This document shows, piece after piece, positions 7,206-16,216 of a stretch of DNA of 64,000 bases. Origin of the DNA: Flavobacteriaceae bacterium (lineage in GTDB: Bacteria; Bacteroidota; Bacteroidia; Flavobacteriales; Flavobacteriaceae); the NCBI GenBank assembly GCA_027082925.1, contig JALWTD010000004.1:1-64000 (forward strand). The letters are read 5' to 3'. The translations under genes and the position numbers were made by a program. Positions within the stretch are counted from its first letter, which is position 1; each line of letters begins with the position of its first letter. The notes beneath the pieces were generated by a model, which saw only the letters and a program-made list of their open reading frames with translations, searched no databases and was not told where the DNA came from.

Positions 7206-10200
7206 ATGAAAAAGATTATAATCATATTGTTAGTTTTGCCTTTAGTTTTATTAGCGCAGACTACACCTAGTCAAGATCAAAATTATATTTTAACAACCAC
7301 TTATCAGAAAGGTTATTTAAAAGGACAGGAGCAAAATGCGACCAATGAAGAACAGCTTATAACTATAGGGTATTTTGATGGTTTAGGAAGAGCTATTCAA
7401 AATATTGAAGTACGAGCTGGAGGTAATAAAGAAGATATTGTAACATTTATTGATTATGATGGATATGGGAGGCAAACCAAAGAATATTTACCATACGCTA
7501 CTTTAAGTACAGGAGGTTTGTTTAAGACAGATGCTTTAAATGTAACAGCTAGTTTTTATAATACCGATAAGTACGAAAACACATATAATCCATTTTCAGA
7601 AAAGCTTATTGAAGCCTCTCCATTAAATAGGGTATTAGAACAGGCGTCTCCAGGAAATTCTTGGAGTATATCAAGCGGACACACGATACGTTTTGACTAT
7701 CAAACCAATATTGGAAACCAGGGAGATTTTATAAAAAAACTGGGAGTTGGATTCACGGGAGGAGATACAACTTTACCGTACCTAACCACAGATGGATATT
7801 ATTCGGATGGGAGTTTAATGAAGACAGTTACAAAAGATGAAAATTGGACATCAGGGAATGATCACACAGTAGAAGAATATAAAAATAATCAGGGACAGGT
7901 AATTTTAAAGAGGAGTTATAATAACAATGAAATTTTTGACACCCAGTATGTATATGATGATTATGGGAATCTAACTTTTGTAATTCCACCCAAAGCAATG
8001 GATGTTATTTTTAATGAAACCATAACTACTCAGCCGGGAGTTTATGATACAACAACAACAACTTTTAGTTGGACAGACTTTGTTTCAGATCCTGGTGGTT
8101 CTGGGAGTGGTTCAGTTACAGCAGGAATTGTGCTTTTACCGGATGGGTCACACCAGTATAGTATTACGTTTAATTTAAGTTCATTGACAGGAAACACATT
8201 AAAAACAGGAAATGTAGTTGCTTTACCTAATGCAGAAAGTTTAGGAGACCAAGATTTGTTTAATATTAATATTATTCCTTATAAGTTTGCCCCAACAACA
8301 ACTTATGCCTATAAAATAATTAATGGCTATATTAATGTAGAGTTGGTATCAGGCTCTCCCGCAGCTCCTTATGGTATCACAAAACAAAATTCATTTGTTT
8401 TACCACCACCTGTTGGAGATACAACAGCTTCTTATACAGCTACTACAGGGAATGCTTTAGATGATTTATGTTACCAATACAAATACGATTACAGAAATAG
8501 ACTAATTGAAAAAAAAATACCGGGTAAAGGGCCAGAGTATATTGTTTATGACAGAATAGACAGGCCAATTTTAACACAAGATGCTAATCAAAGGTTGGCT
8601 AACCAATGGAGTTTTACTAAATATGATGCTTTAGGAAGAGTAGTATATACAGGAATTTACCATAACACTAATTTAACAGGTAGGTTGGTTATGCAAAATT
8701 TAGCCAGTACAGCAGAGCCTTTTCATTATGAAAATAAGACATCATCAGGGACAATGATTGATGGAGTTACAGTTTATTACACCAATAGAAGTTTTCCTAA
8801 TGATATAGGTGCTTTAACTGTATTAACAATTAATTATTACGATAATTATACTTTTGATAATGACGGTCTTGTTTTGCCGAGTTCTGTTGAAGGTCAATCA
8901 ATTGTAAACTATAATAATGCTACGGCTACTCAAATTTTAACCAATGGTTTGTCAACGGGGAGTAAGGTAAGGATTTTAGAAACTACTGATTGGATTACAA
9001 CAGTTATGGGTTATGATACCAAAGGTAGAACAATTTATACAGTAAGCAAGAATAATTATTTAGAAACGACGGATATTGTTATAAATAAACTGGATTTTGT
9101 AGGTAAAGTAGACAAAACAACTACGACACATACAAAAGGGACACAGGCAACTATAACCACGACAGATAATTTTATGTATGACCATGCAGGGAGGCTAATA
9201 AAACAAACACAGACACTGGCAGGACATACAGAAACAATTGTGGTAAATAATTATGATGAGCTAGGACAGTTACAAAGTAAGAAAGTGGGTAATACAGAAA
9301 CAGCCCCTTTACAAACAGTTGATTACACCTACAATATTCGAGGTTGGTTAAAACAGATTAACAATCCTACAAGTTTGGGGTCGGACTTATTTGGTTTTAA
9401 AATAGGTTACGATGAAGGTATTAATCCGTTGTATAATGGGAATATAAGCCAAACACAATGGAAAACAGCTAATACGGATAACAGTTTAAAGACATACGAT
9501 TACACCTACGATGCTTTAAACCGAATCACAAGCGGTATAGACAATACAAATGACCAACGTTATAGTTTAACCAATGTTTCTTATGATAAGAATGGGAATA
9601 TAACTCATTTACAAAGAAGAGGACATACAGATAATTTAAATCCCGTTTATTTTGATATTATGGACGATCTTAATTATTATTATAATGGAAATCAATTACA
9701 CTCGGTAACAGATAGTGCAGTATACAGTACAGGATTTGATGATGGAAATGCTTCAGATGCTATTTTTAACAACGGAAATGATGATTATATTTATGATGTA
9801 AATGGCAACTTATTGTCAGATGCTAATAAAGGCATAACAAATATTGCCTACAATCATTTAAATTTACCAACTCAAGTTACTTTTAATGATGGAAATATTA
9901 CTTATATTTACGACGCAACAGGAGTAAAACAGAAAAAGATAGTGAGTACAGGGGCAACAACGGAGTATGCAGGTAATTATGTTTATGAGAACGGCCAACT
10001 TCAGTTTTTTAACACGGCAGAAGGTTATGTAGAGCCAAGTGGAAGCACATATAGTTATGTCTATCAATATAAAGACCACTTAGGGAATATCAGACTAAGC
10101 TATAAAAACGTTAGTACTACAAGTATCCCTGTATTACAAATAGTAGAAGAAAATAACTATTATCCTTTTGGATTACGTCATAAAGGTTACAACAATGTTG

Positions 10201-11090
10201 TGACTTCTACCAATATAGCACAGAATTGGAAATACAACGGAAAAGAGTTAAATGAGAGTTTAGGTCTTAATTGGTACGACTATGGTGCTAGACGTTATGA
10301 CCCTGCAATTGGAAGGTGGTTCACTTTAGATAAGATGGCAGATGATGAAATGCAGATTGACAAAACGCCATATGCTTATAGTTGGAACTCACCAGTAACT
10401 TTAAACGACCCTGACGGTAACTGTCCTTGGTGTATTGGTGCGTTAGTTGGTGCTGCTACAGAATATTTAGTGCAAGCAGGAACAAACCTTGCGAAAGGTC
10501 AAGATTTAGGAGATGCGCTTTGGAATAATATTGACGGTGCAGATGTTTTAATAGCTGCAGGAGAGGGAGCTTTAACTGGAGGTGCTAGTGCAGTTAGAAG
10601 AGTTGCAGTTACAGTAACTGCCGAAGTTGTGAAATCTGCTATAGATGTAAATTTAGATGGTAGCACAGATGTAATAGGTACAGAAGGAAGTACTAAAACA
10701 GCATCAGGTGTTGTTAAAGAAGCTGGGGTTAATATTGTAGCGGGCGAAGCTCTAGGGAAAATAGATTTATCAGGAAAATTGGTAGATGCTTCTAGTGATG
10801 TAGCTGTGAAATCTGCTAAATCAAATGTGACTGCTAAAGCTAAAAATTTAGATAAAGCTAACAATATACGCAGAACAGGTAATGCTTCCGAAGCAGCAAG
10901 AGGTTCGAAGGCTAAAAATTCAAATGATGCTTTTAAAGATTTTAATAAAGCTAAACAAGCTCAATCTACTACAAAAGCGTTAAACTCGACTGTTGGTAAA
11001 GTGAATGACAATGTAGTTAAAACAACTGTAAATTCCGCAGAAGGTACAGTTTATAATACAATAAAGGATGACCTCCAAAAAGAAAAATAA
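7206..11090 (+). CDS. DUF6443-type RHS-repeat polymorphic toxin, second subunit, unknown toxin tip
   Basis: 1294 residues: signal peptide (LPLVLLAQ), an N-terminal DUF6443-like segment (YQKGY, then GYFDGLGRAIQ), a long RHS/YD-repeat body, and the RHS-associated core near residues 980-1075 (ARRYDPAIGRWFTLD, then SPVTLNDPDGN). After that comes a variable ~220-residue C-terminal domain: a Gly/Ala-rich possibly membrane-active stretch, then Lys/Ala/Asn-rich sequence (SKAKNSNDAFKDFNKAKQA) with no catalytic motif I can name. Bases 9903-10029 are identical to the start of the window, where a different tip is attached. It starts 6 bases after the first RHS gene and overlaps a small candidate immunity gene. 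Confidence 0.85.
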   Translation: MKKIIIILLVLPLVLLAQTTPSQDQNYILTTTYQKGYLKGQEQNATNEEQLITIGYFDGLGRAIQNIEVRAGGNKEDIVTFIDYDGYGRQTKEYLPYATLSTGGLFKTDALNVTASFYNTDKYENTYNPFSEKLIEASPLNRVLEQASPGNSWSISSGHTIRFDYQTNIGNQGDFIKKLGVGFTGGDTTLPYLTTDGYYSDGSLMKTVTKDENWTSGNDHTVEEYKNNQGQVILKRSYNNNEIFDTQYVYDDYGNLTFVIPPKAMDVIFNETITTQPGVYDTTTTTFSWTDFVSDPGGSGSGSVTAGIVLLPDGSHQYSITFNLSSLTGNTLKTGNVVALPNAESLGDQDLFNINIIPYKFAPTTTYAYKIINGYINVELVSGSPAAPYGITKQNSFVLPPPVGDTTASYTATTGNALDDLCYQYKYDYRNRLIEKKIPGKGPEYIVYDRIDRPILTQDANQRLANQWSFTKYDALGRVVYTGIYHNTNLTGRLVMQNLASTAEPFHYENKTSSGTMIDGVTVYYTNRSFPNDIGALTVLTINYYDNYTFDNDGLVLPSSVEGQSIVNYNNATATQILTNGLSTGSKVRILETTDWITTVMGYDTKGRTIYTVSKNNYLETTDIVINKLDFVGKVDKTTTTHTKGTQATITTTDNFMYDHAGRLIKQTQTLAGHTETIVVNNYDELGQLQSKKVGNTETAPLQTVDYTYNIRGWLKQINNPTSLGSDLFGFKIGYDEGINPLYNGNISQTQWKTANTDNSLKTYDYTYDALNRITSGIDNTNDQRYSLTNVSYDKNGNITHLQRRGHTDNLNPVYFDIMDDLNYYYNGNQLHSVTDSAVYSTGFDDGNASDAIFNNGNDDYIYDVNGNLLSDANKGITNIAYNHLNLPTQVTFNDGNITYIYDATGVKQKKIVSTGATTEYAGNYVYENGQLQFFNTAEGYVEPSGSTYSYVYQYKDHLGNIRLSYKNVSTTSIPVLQIVEENNYYPFGLRHKGYNNVVTSTNIAQNWKYNGKELNESLGLNWYDYGARRYDPAIGRWFTLDKMADDEMQIDKTPYAYSWNSPVTLNDPDGNCPWCIGALVGAATEYLVQAGTNLAKGQDLGDALWNNIDGADVLIAAGEGALTGGASAVRRVAVTVTAEVVKSAIDVNLDGSTDVIGTEGSTKTASGVVKEAGVNIVAGEALGKIDLSGKLVDASSDVAVKSAKSNVTAKAKNLDKANNIRRTGNASEAARGSKAKNSNDAFKDFNKAKQAQSTTKALNSTVGKVNDNVVKTTVNSAEGTVYNTIKDDLQKEK

Positions 11091-11403
11091 AAAATCATAT
11101 TTAGTTGTTGTACCTGTTTTAATTTTATTATGTATCGGTTATTTTAGTAGTCGAAGTAATAAAATAAAATTAGAAAAGTTTGGTGTTACAGTTGGACACA
11201 TACAGGAGATAGAACCTATGAATCGGAGAGGTTATTTTGTTAAATATAACTATAACATTTCTGGAAGACAGTACTATAACACTCAAAAGCTTACAATTAA
11301 AAAAGAATTAGTATCGGTTGGCGATATCTTTGAGGTAAAGTATTCTATTGAAGATAAAAGTGTTAGCGAATTAAATTTTAAAAAGAAAATAAATAATGAA
11401 TAG
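11068..11403 (+). CDS. Small membrane-anchored protein, candidate immunity protein of the second RHS toxin
   Basis: 111 residues; overlaps the RHS stop by 23 bases, implying coupled translation. A basic N-terminus is followed by one hydrophobic helix (about residues 11-27) and a small beta-rich domain similar in size to DUF3592-like modules. Position right behind a polymorphic-toxin tip makes it the first immunity candidate. The next gene starts inside its last codons. I recognise no firm family. Confidence 0.6.
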   Translation: MTSKKKNKKSYLVVVPVLILLCIGYFSSRSNKIKLEKFGVTVGHIQEIEPMNRRGYFVKYNYNISGRQYYNTQKLTIKKELVSVGDIFEVKYSIEDKSVSELNFKKKINNE

Positions 11404-12022
11404 ATTAATTTTATTGGTAGTTCTATTTAACTCTTATTTTGTGCAATCGCAAGATTTTGAGGGTATGATAGTGTACTCTGTTAATTATGAAAGTAAATCC
11501 TCTGAAGTTACTAGCGACCAATTAAATAGTTTGATGGGTACTAAACAATGGTACGCAGTTAAAGGCGGTAATTATAAGTCTGTTTTCAATGGGAACTTTA
11601 TAAAACTACAGATTTACAGAAGTGATGAAAATAGGAATTATAGTTTAACAGCGAAGTCAGATATTTTGTACTATGAAGATTATAGTGAAAATAAAGATAA
11701 AGCTTTGAGTTTTGAGATGAAGAAAAATAAAGATACGATTATGGGCGTACCTTGTGATTTAATCATTGTCAAAGCAGAAAAAAGCAAGACATCTTATTAT
11801 TTTAACTCTAGCTATAAAGTAAATCCAGAATTATTTAAAGGTCATAACTACGGAAATTGGTACTATATGGTATCTAAAACTAAAGCTTTGCCTTTAAAAA
11901 CAGTAATGGAAACAGAGCAATTTATAATGACAAGTATTGCAACAGAAGTAAAACCAATGCAATTAAATGACAATGTTTTTGAAATTCAAAATAAGGATAA
12001 AATAGCACCAGCCTATTGGTAA
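11396..12022 (+). CDS. Secreted GLPGLI/DUF4412-like protein in the RHS operon
   Basis: 208 residues with a signal peptide ending at VQSQ. The mature part starts FEGMIVYSVNYES and later carries CDLIIVKAEKSKTSYYFN and a final block on conversion of the reported value, a layout shared with DUF4412 and GLPGLI periplasmic proteins of Bacteroidota. It overlaps the preceding gene by 8 bases and is followed by a terminator, so it belongs to the RHS transcript. It may be a second immunity factor or an accessory protein; nothing decides between these. Confidence 0.6.
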   Translation: MNRLILLVVLFNSYFVQSQDFEGMIVYSVNYESKSSEVTSDQLNSLMGTKQWYAVKGGNYKSVFNGNFIKLQIYRSDENRNYSLTAKSDILYYEDYSENKDKALSFEMKKNKDTIMGVPCDLIIVKAEKSKTSYYFNSSYKVNPELFKGHNYGNWYYMVSKTKALPLKTVMETEQFIMTSIATEVKPMQLNDNVFEIQNKDKIAPAYW

Positions 12023-12045
12023 TTGCAATTATCTTATTAAGATTT

Positions 12046-12071
12046 AACCACCTTTAACGAGGTGGTTTTTT
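12046..12071 (+). terminator. Rho-independent terminator after the second RHS unit
   Basis: Stem AACCACCT/AGGTGGTT with loop TTAACG and a T run; same core hairpin as at 1683-1712. In this copy the 264-bp repeat begins at its T run. Confidence 0.8.
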
Positions 12072-12334
12072 GGTAGTGGGTCAAATTAGTGGTTAGCTCA
12101 TTTATGAGAGTTACTAGTTTGGTTTTCAATCATAAATTAAACTATGAATACATAAAAATGGGAATACTTAGGTATGCTCACTTTCTTTTGAACTTGTTTT
12201 AGAGGCTTAGAAGAGGAATTTATAAACCTCGTGGGTTAAATTAGCGGGTAAAAAATAGTAATGGTAAACAAGGCTTAATGGTAGTAGGGTAAATTAAGAG
12301 GTAGTTAATAAGGAAATTCCTTAAATATTCTATT
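12071..12334. repeat. 264-bp direct repeat, copy 2 (left end of the intact IS1-family element)
   Basis: Matches 1725-1988 at a constant offset of 10,346 bases with a single mismatch. The three 21-nt motifs fall at 12076-12096, 12231-12251 and 12284-12304. Here the repeat runs straight into the transposase leader. No other gene is visible in 12072-12422. Confidence 0.85.
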
Positions 12335-13126
12335 GTAAATCATTAATAAAAAAGACAGGAAACAACCTAATTTCGAATCTATATATTAGTGTAATAGTCA
12401 TTATTTAATTTAAGAAATAGTTTTGAATTGTAATAAATGCGGTAGGGTATGTATAAAAAATGGATTTCAAAAAAATGGAAGACAGAGATATTATTGTAAA
12501 ATATGTGAGTTAAATCAACAAAAAGTATATGTTTACCAAGCGTATAAGAGACATATAAATCAATCAATATATACCCTATTAATAAATAGTTGTGGAGTTA
12601 GAGATATTTCTAGAGTATTAGAAATATCTAAAAAAACAGTAAGTACTAGAATAGTAAAAATAGCCCAAAGGATTAGGATCCCGATTTTTACTGAATACTC
12701 ACAAAGTTATGAAATGGATGAGCTTTTTGTTAAAAATAATGGAAAACGGTGTTGGATATCTTATGCTATCAATAGAAAAACAAAGCAAGTAATTTCTTTT
12801 GTAGTTGGATCCAAAAGTAGAGAAAATTTAGCCAAAGTAACGAATCAGGTTTTATTATTAAATCCCAAGAAAGTTTACACAGATAAACTAACTACTTATA
12901 AGACCCTAATTCCTAAAGAAATTCATGATAGTTGTCGCTATCAAACAAATAGAATAGAACGATTTAATCTCAATTTAAGAACACATTTAAAAAGATTAAA
13001 TAGGAAAACAATATGTTATAGTAAAAGTTTAAAAATGCTTGAATCTATTATTAAAATTTACTTTTGGGGGAGTTCTATAAATTTTGAATTTGTAAATAAC
13101 AGTAGCTAACCACTTGGATTATCCCA
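12076..13126 (+). mobile_element. IS1-family insertion sequence, probably complete
   Basis: One transposase gene framed by imperfect inverted ends. Left: GTGGGTCAAATTA then GTGGTTAGCT. Right, read on the minus strand: TGGGATAATCCA then AGTGGTTAGCT. They share the 10-mer GTGGTTAGCT and an outer TGGG. No clear target-site duplication is visible. A shorter element starting at the third internal motif (12284, about 840 bp, more usual for IS1) is also possible, so the left end is uncertain. Confidence 0.55.
12423..13109 (+). CDS. IS1-family transposase, single reading frame
   Basis: 228 residues from a TTG at 12423; an in-frame stop sits three codons upstream. The N-terminus has a zinc-ribbon (CNKC...CKIC), then a helix-turn-helix-like segment (residues 55-80), then the catalytic domain with DDE candidates Asp99 (YEMDEL), Asp154 (VYTDKL) and Glu179 (NRIERFN), spaced as in IS1 InsAB. 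Unlike classical IS1 there is no insA/insB frameshift, as in several bacterial and archaeal IS1 subgroups. The stop codon lies inside the right inverted repeat. Confidence 0.85.
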   Translation: MNCNKCGRVCIKNGFQKNGRQRYYCKICELNQQKVYVYQAYKRHINQSIYTLLINSCGVRDISRVLEISKKTVSTRIVKIAQRIRIPIFTEYSQSYEMDELFVKNNGKRCWISYAINRKTKQVISFVVGSKSRENLAKVTNQVLLLNPKKVYTDKLTTYKTLIPKEIHDSCRYQTNRIERFNLNLRTHLKRLNRKTICYSKSLKMLESIIKIYFWGSSINFEFVNNSS

Positions 13127-13329
13127 TAATAATTAATATTGTTTATTATTAGAAATACCAATATTTACCGTTTTTTATCTTATTATTAATTAAGTCAATA
13201 GATTAATGTGCTTTTGAGATATGTTAGCTGTACAATCAATCATTATGTTTCTTTGGGTAATTTAAGTTTAACAGTAATTCAAATTTTAATAATTCATGGA
13301 AATAATAATTATTAATTTAAATTAGATAT

Positions 13330-13698
13330 ATGTTTAATAAGATAATATGTAGCCTATTTTTAGGCGTTTTTGTATTTAGTAGCTGTGAGGAAGTATTTTA
13401 TGAAGTAGACATTTCTAATGTTAGTGTTGAGATTCTTTCACCAACAAACAATGTTAATTTAAGTACAGGAGTACAAACTTTTAAATGGAACCCTGTAGAT
13501 GGGGCTGATATGTATCAAATTCAAATAGCTACACCAAACTTTGAAAATGCCATTGAAATAGTACTTGATTCCATAATAATTAAAACATCAATAAATGAGG
13601 AGTTCTTAGTTCCAAATAATTATCAGTGGCGCGTAAAAGCTAAAAATTTTGCTTACGAAACAGCTTTTACAACTTCTAATTTTAGTGTTGGATACTAA
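13330..13698 (+). CDS. Small lipoprotein with fibronectin-III-like fold
   Basis: 122 residues with a lipobox (VFSSC, Cys about residue 19). The body (LSPTNNVNLSTGVQTFKWNPVDGADMYQIQIATP...YQWRVKAKN) has the strand pattern of a fibronectin type III or Ig-like domain. It is followed 11 bases later by the pilus/secretion genes on the same strand and may be their outer-membrane partner; that link is positional. The 13127-13329 gap before it holds no gene that I can see. Confidence 0.65.
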   Translation: MFNKIICSLFLGVFVFSSCEEVFYEVDISNVSVEILSPTNNVNLSTGVQTFKWNPVDGADMYQIQIATPNFENAIEIVLDSIIIKTSINEEFLVPNNYQWRVKAKNFAYETAFTTSNFSVGY

Positions 13699-13709
13699 AA
13701 TATAAAACA

Positions 13710-14174
13710 TTGAAAAATAGAAACAACAGTTTTTTATTAGTGCTTGTAGTTATTCTAGTATGGGGAATTATAGGGTATAAAGTATATAAGGTGAAGTATC
13801 CTTCAAATGAATCATTTCATATTGAAAACTCGACTACTGCTTTTATACCTGAAGAAATTATAGAAGCTAAACAATTTACAATTAAATTAAATTACAGAGA
13901 CCCTTTTTTAGGAAATTTAGAAGAAAAAAAACAAAAAAACAAATCTAAATACATTTTAAATAAATCAATCACATTCCCTAAAATATATTATAAGGGTATG
14001 CTATCTTCTAAGGGGAAGGTATCTAAAACTATATTTTTTGTAATGATTAATGGTAAAGAGCTATTTTTATCAGCAGGAGAGCAAGAAGAGGGTGTTAAAT
14101 TACTAAAAGGAAGTCATAAAGAGATTAAAGTGAGCTTTAAAAATATTAAAAAAACAATACCAATACAACAGTGA
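13710..14174 (+). CDS. GspC/PilP-like inner-membrane protein of a type II secretion-like cluster
   Basis: 154 residues from a TTG start; no ATG lies near the N-terminus. One transmembrane helix (residues 8-24) is followed by a linker with a DPF motif (RDPFLGNL). The C-terminal beta domain (YYKGMLSSKGK... FFVMINGKELFLSAGEQ... VKLLKGSHKEIKVSF) follows the homology-region pattern of GspC and PilP: short strands, then a Gly-rich turn and a final strand pair. It overlaps the next gene by 4 bases (GTGA). The assignment is by pattern and neighbourhood. Confidence 0.55.
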   Translation: MKNRNNSFLLVLVVILVWGIIGYKVYKVKYPSNESFHIENSTTAFIPEEIIEAKQFTIKLNYRDPFLGNLEEKKQKNKSKYILNKSITFPKIYYKGMLSSKGKVSKTIFFVMINGKELFLSAGEQEEGVKLLKGSHKEIKVSFKNIKKTIPIQQ

Positions 14175-15442
14175 GTTTTTTAATAAATAAAAAAATAAAT
14201 GCAGGTGCATTGCAGTATACAATGTTTATTTCAGTGGTAATAGTTATACTTATATCTACTTTTTTATTATTAACATTCTTGCAAAATCATTTAAAAACAA
14301 TTGCTAATTTCCGTATTGAAAGTATTCAAAATTCAAATTTAGGTTTTCAGTACGTTTTGGAACATGAGATACCGTATGATCTACAACAAAATATAGAACT
14401 TACTTCACGAGTAAAAAGCGAATTAACTTTGATAAAAAAACATTGGGGAATGTTTGATGTGTTAAAAGTAAAGTCAAATGTAAATAGTAATAAGTTTGAA
14501 AAAGTAGGGCTTATGGGAGGGCATACTAAAAAAAGACCTGTATTGTATTTGAAAGATAATAATAATGCCTTGGTACTTGTTGGTAATACAAAAATTCAAG
14601 GAAATGTGTTTTTACCTAAAAATGGAGTAAAAACAGGAAATATTTCAGGATATTCGTTTTATGGAGACCAACTGATTTATGGATTAATTTCTCAAAGTGA
14701 TTATAAACTCCCAACAATTAAAAATCGCAAATATCTAAAAGCCCTTTCTAAGGGTGAGATAGATGAAAATAACCTAATTTTTATAGACCTTGTTGAAGAT
14801 ACTAAACATATAAATTCGTTTAGTAGCCATGCTCAAATTTACAAACAGTCAGGTGAAGTGCATTTAAAAAATATTGAATTAATAGGAAATATTATAATAC
14901 AGTCAGACTCATTGATAAAAATTGATAATTCTGCTAATTTAAAGGACATACTTTTGGTTGCTCCAATTATTGAAATTAACAATAATGTGACGGGTAACTT
15001 TCAGGCAATTGCTACCAAAAATATTATTGTTGGAGAAAATTGTAACTTATTGTACCCTAGTGTAATTTTATTAGATGAGAATAAAATTGATACCCCAGAA
15101 AAGCAATTTACCTATAATAATCAAATACAAATAAATAGCAATACTTCTATAAAAGGAATAGTTGCATTTCTGTCTACTTATACAACGAGTAATTTTAAGC
15201 CTCAAATAATTCTTGAAAATAATTCAAAAGTAATAGGAGAAGTTTATTGTGATAAGAATTTTGAATTAAGAGGAATTGTTTTTGGGAGTGTTTATACTAA
15301 CAATTTCATTGCTTTACAGTTTGGGTCAATTTATCAAAATCATATTTATAATGGTAATATCTTATTAGAAAATTTGCCGATTCAATATGTAGGATTGATT
15401 TTGGAAGATTCAAAATATAAAATATCAGAATGGTTATACTAA
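14171..15442 (+). CDS. GspK-like / pilus-associated protein with beta-solenoid domain
   Basis: 423 residues from a GTG start overlapping the upstream stop. The N-terminus KINAGALQYTMFISVVIVILIS resembles a prepilin leader cleaved after Gly, but lacks Glu at +5, as GspK pseudopilins do. From about residue 130 on the sequence is a run of short hydrophobic strands separated by Asn/Gly turns (LVLVGNTKIQGNV, IELIGNIII, NNNVTGNFQAIA, RGIVFGSVYTNN), consistent with a right-handed beta-solenoid or bactofilin-like fold. The next gene overlaps its end by 13 bases. Confidence 0.5.
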   Translation: MSFLINKKINAGALQYTMFISVVIVILISTFLLLTFLQNHLKTIANFRIESIQNSNLGFQYVLEHEIPYDLQQNIELTSRVKSELTLIKKHWGMFDVLKVKSNVNSNKFEKVGLMGGHTKKRPVLYLKDNNNALVLVGNTKIQGNVFLPKNGVKTGNISGYSFYGDQLIYGLISQSDYKLPTIKNRKYLKALSKGEIDENNLIFIDLVEDTKHINSFSSHAQIYKQSGEVHLKNIELIGNIIIQSDSLIKIDNSANLKDILLVAPIIEINNNVTGNFQAIATKNIIVGENCNLLYPSVILLDENKIDTPEKQFTYNNQIQINSNTSIKGIVAFLSTYTTSNFKPQIILENNSKVIGEVYCDKNFELRGIVFGSVYTNNFIALQFGSIYQNHIYNGNILLENLPIQYVGLILEDSKYKISEWLY

Positions 15443-15768
15443 AAAAACTAAAAGCATCAACCTTGATTGAAACAGTTACGGCATCAATTATTATAATTAT
15501 TGTTTTCACAATAGCTTCATTAACGCTGAACAATGTGTTTTCAAATACCATAACGAGAGATACGAGTCGAATAAGAAATTACATTAATAAGTTAGAGTAC
15601 GAGTACTTAAATAAAAAAATTACAATTCCTTACAAAGAAATTCACAAAAACTGGGAGATAAGTGTAACTAGCCAAAAAGAAAATTTAACTCAATGGGTTG
15701 TTTTTCAAGCTAAGAATAGTTCTTCAAAAGTAATGTTTTTTAAAAAAATACTTTATGTTGATAAATAA
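15430..15768 (+). CDS. Pseudopilin (GspI-like)
   Basis: 112 residues. The leader MVILKKLKAS-TLIETVTASIIIIIVFTIASLTLNNVF fits a class III prepilin signal in which the cleavage-site Gly is replaced by Ala/Ser and Glu +5 is kept (TLIE). After the hydrophobic helix comes a short globular domain. It overlaps the GspK-like gene and is overlapped by the next pseudopilin, so translation is probably coupled. Confidence 0.7.
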   Translation: MVILKKLKASTLIETVTASIIIIIVFTIASLTLNNVFSNTITRDTSRIRNYINKLEYEYLNKKITIPYKEIHKNWEISVTSQKENLTQWVVFQAKNSSSKVMFFKKILYVDK

Positions 15769-16216
15769 CAAAATAAAGAGCTTCACTATTGTTGAACTAC
15801 TGGTTGTTATGGTTTTAACAGTTATTGTAATTACAATAACTATTTTAGTATTAAACCTAATTCAAAAAGAACTTTTAGGTATGCAGTTAAACTATAAAAA
15901 GAATACTGAAATAAGAATTTTAGAACAAGTACTTTGGAATGATTTTAATAAAAAAACTATTTTTATAGATGTTAAAAAAAACCGATTAAGATGTGTAACT
16001 CCTTTAGATACAGTACTGTATGAGTTTAACGCAAAAAATATTGTGCGTAATAAAGATACGTTAAATATTGAAGTTATTAATGTGAACTATTATTTAGATA
16101 TGAAAAATCCCGAGGAGCAAGTAGATGGATTAAATCTAGTTTTGGCTAGAACATTTCAAAATAAGCAATTATTTATTTATAAAATAAAAGCTTCAACATA
16201 TTATATGAATAAATAA
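15755..16216 (+). CDS. Pseudopilin (GspJ/GspH-like)
   Basis: 153 residues with a prepilin-type N-terminus (IKSFTIVELLVVMVLTVIVIT; Glu at +5). The cleavage-site residue is Ser rather than Gly. The helix is followed by an alpha/beta domain (RILEQVLWNDFNKKTIFIDVKKNRLRC) like minor pseudopilins. Its stop shares a base with the ATG of the GspF gene (TAATG). Confidence 0.75.
   Translation: MLINNKIKSFTIVELLVVMVLTVIVITITILVLNLIQKELLGMQLNYKKNTEIRILEQVLWNDFNKKTIFIDVKKNRLRCVTPLDTVLYEFNAKNIVRNKDTLNIEVINVNYYLDMKNPEEQVDGLNLVLARTFQNKQLFIYKIKASTYYMNK

Noticed and set aside
10499-10864. 121-residue minus-strand frame inside the RHS toxin gene
   Set aside because: Low-complexity antisense shadow of an Ala/Val-rich coding region.
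12423-13109. Programmed frameshift as in classical IS1 insA-insB
   Set aside because: Zinc ribbon and DDE residues are in one uninterrupted frame.
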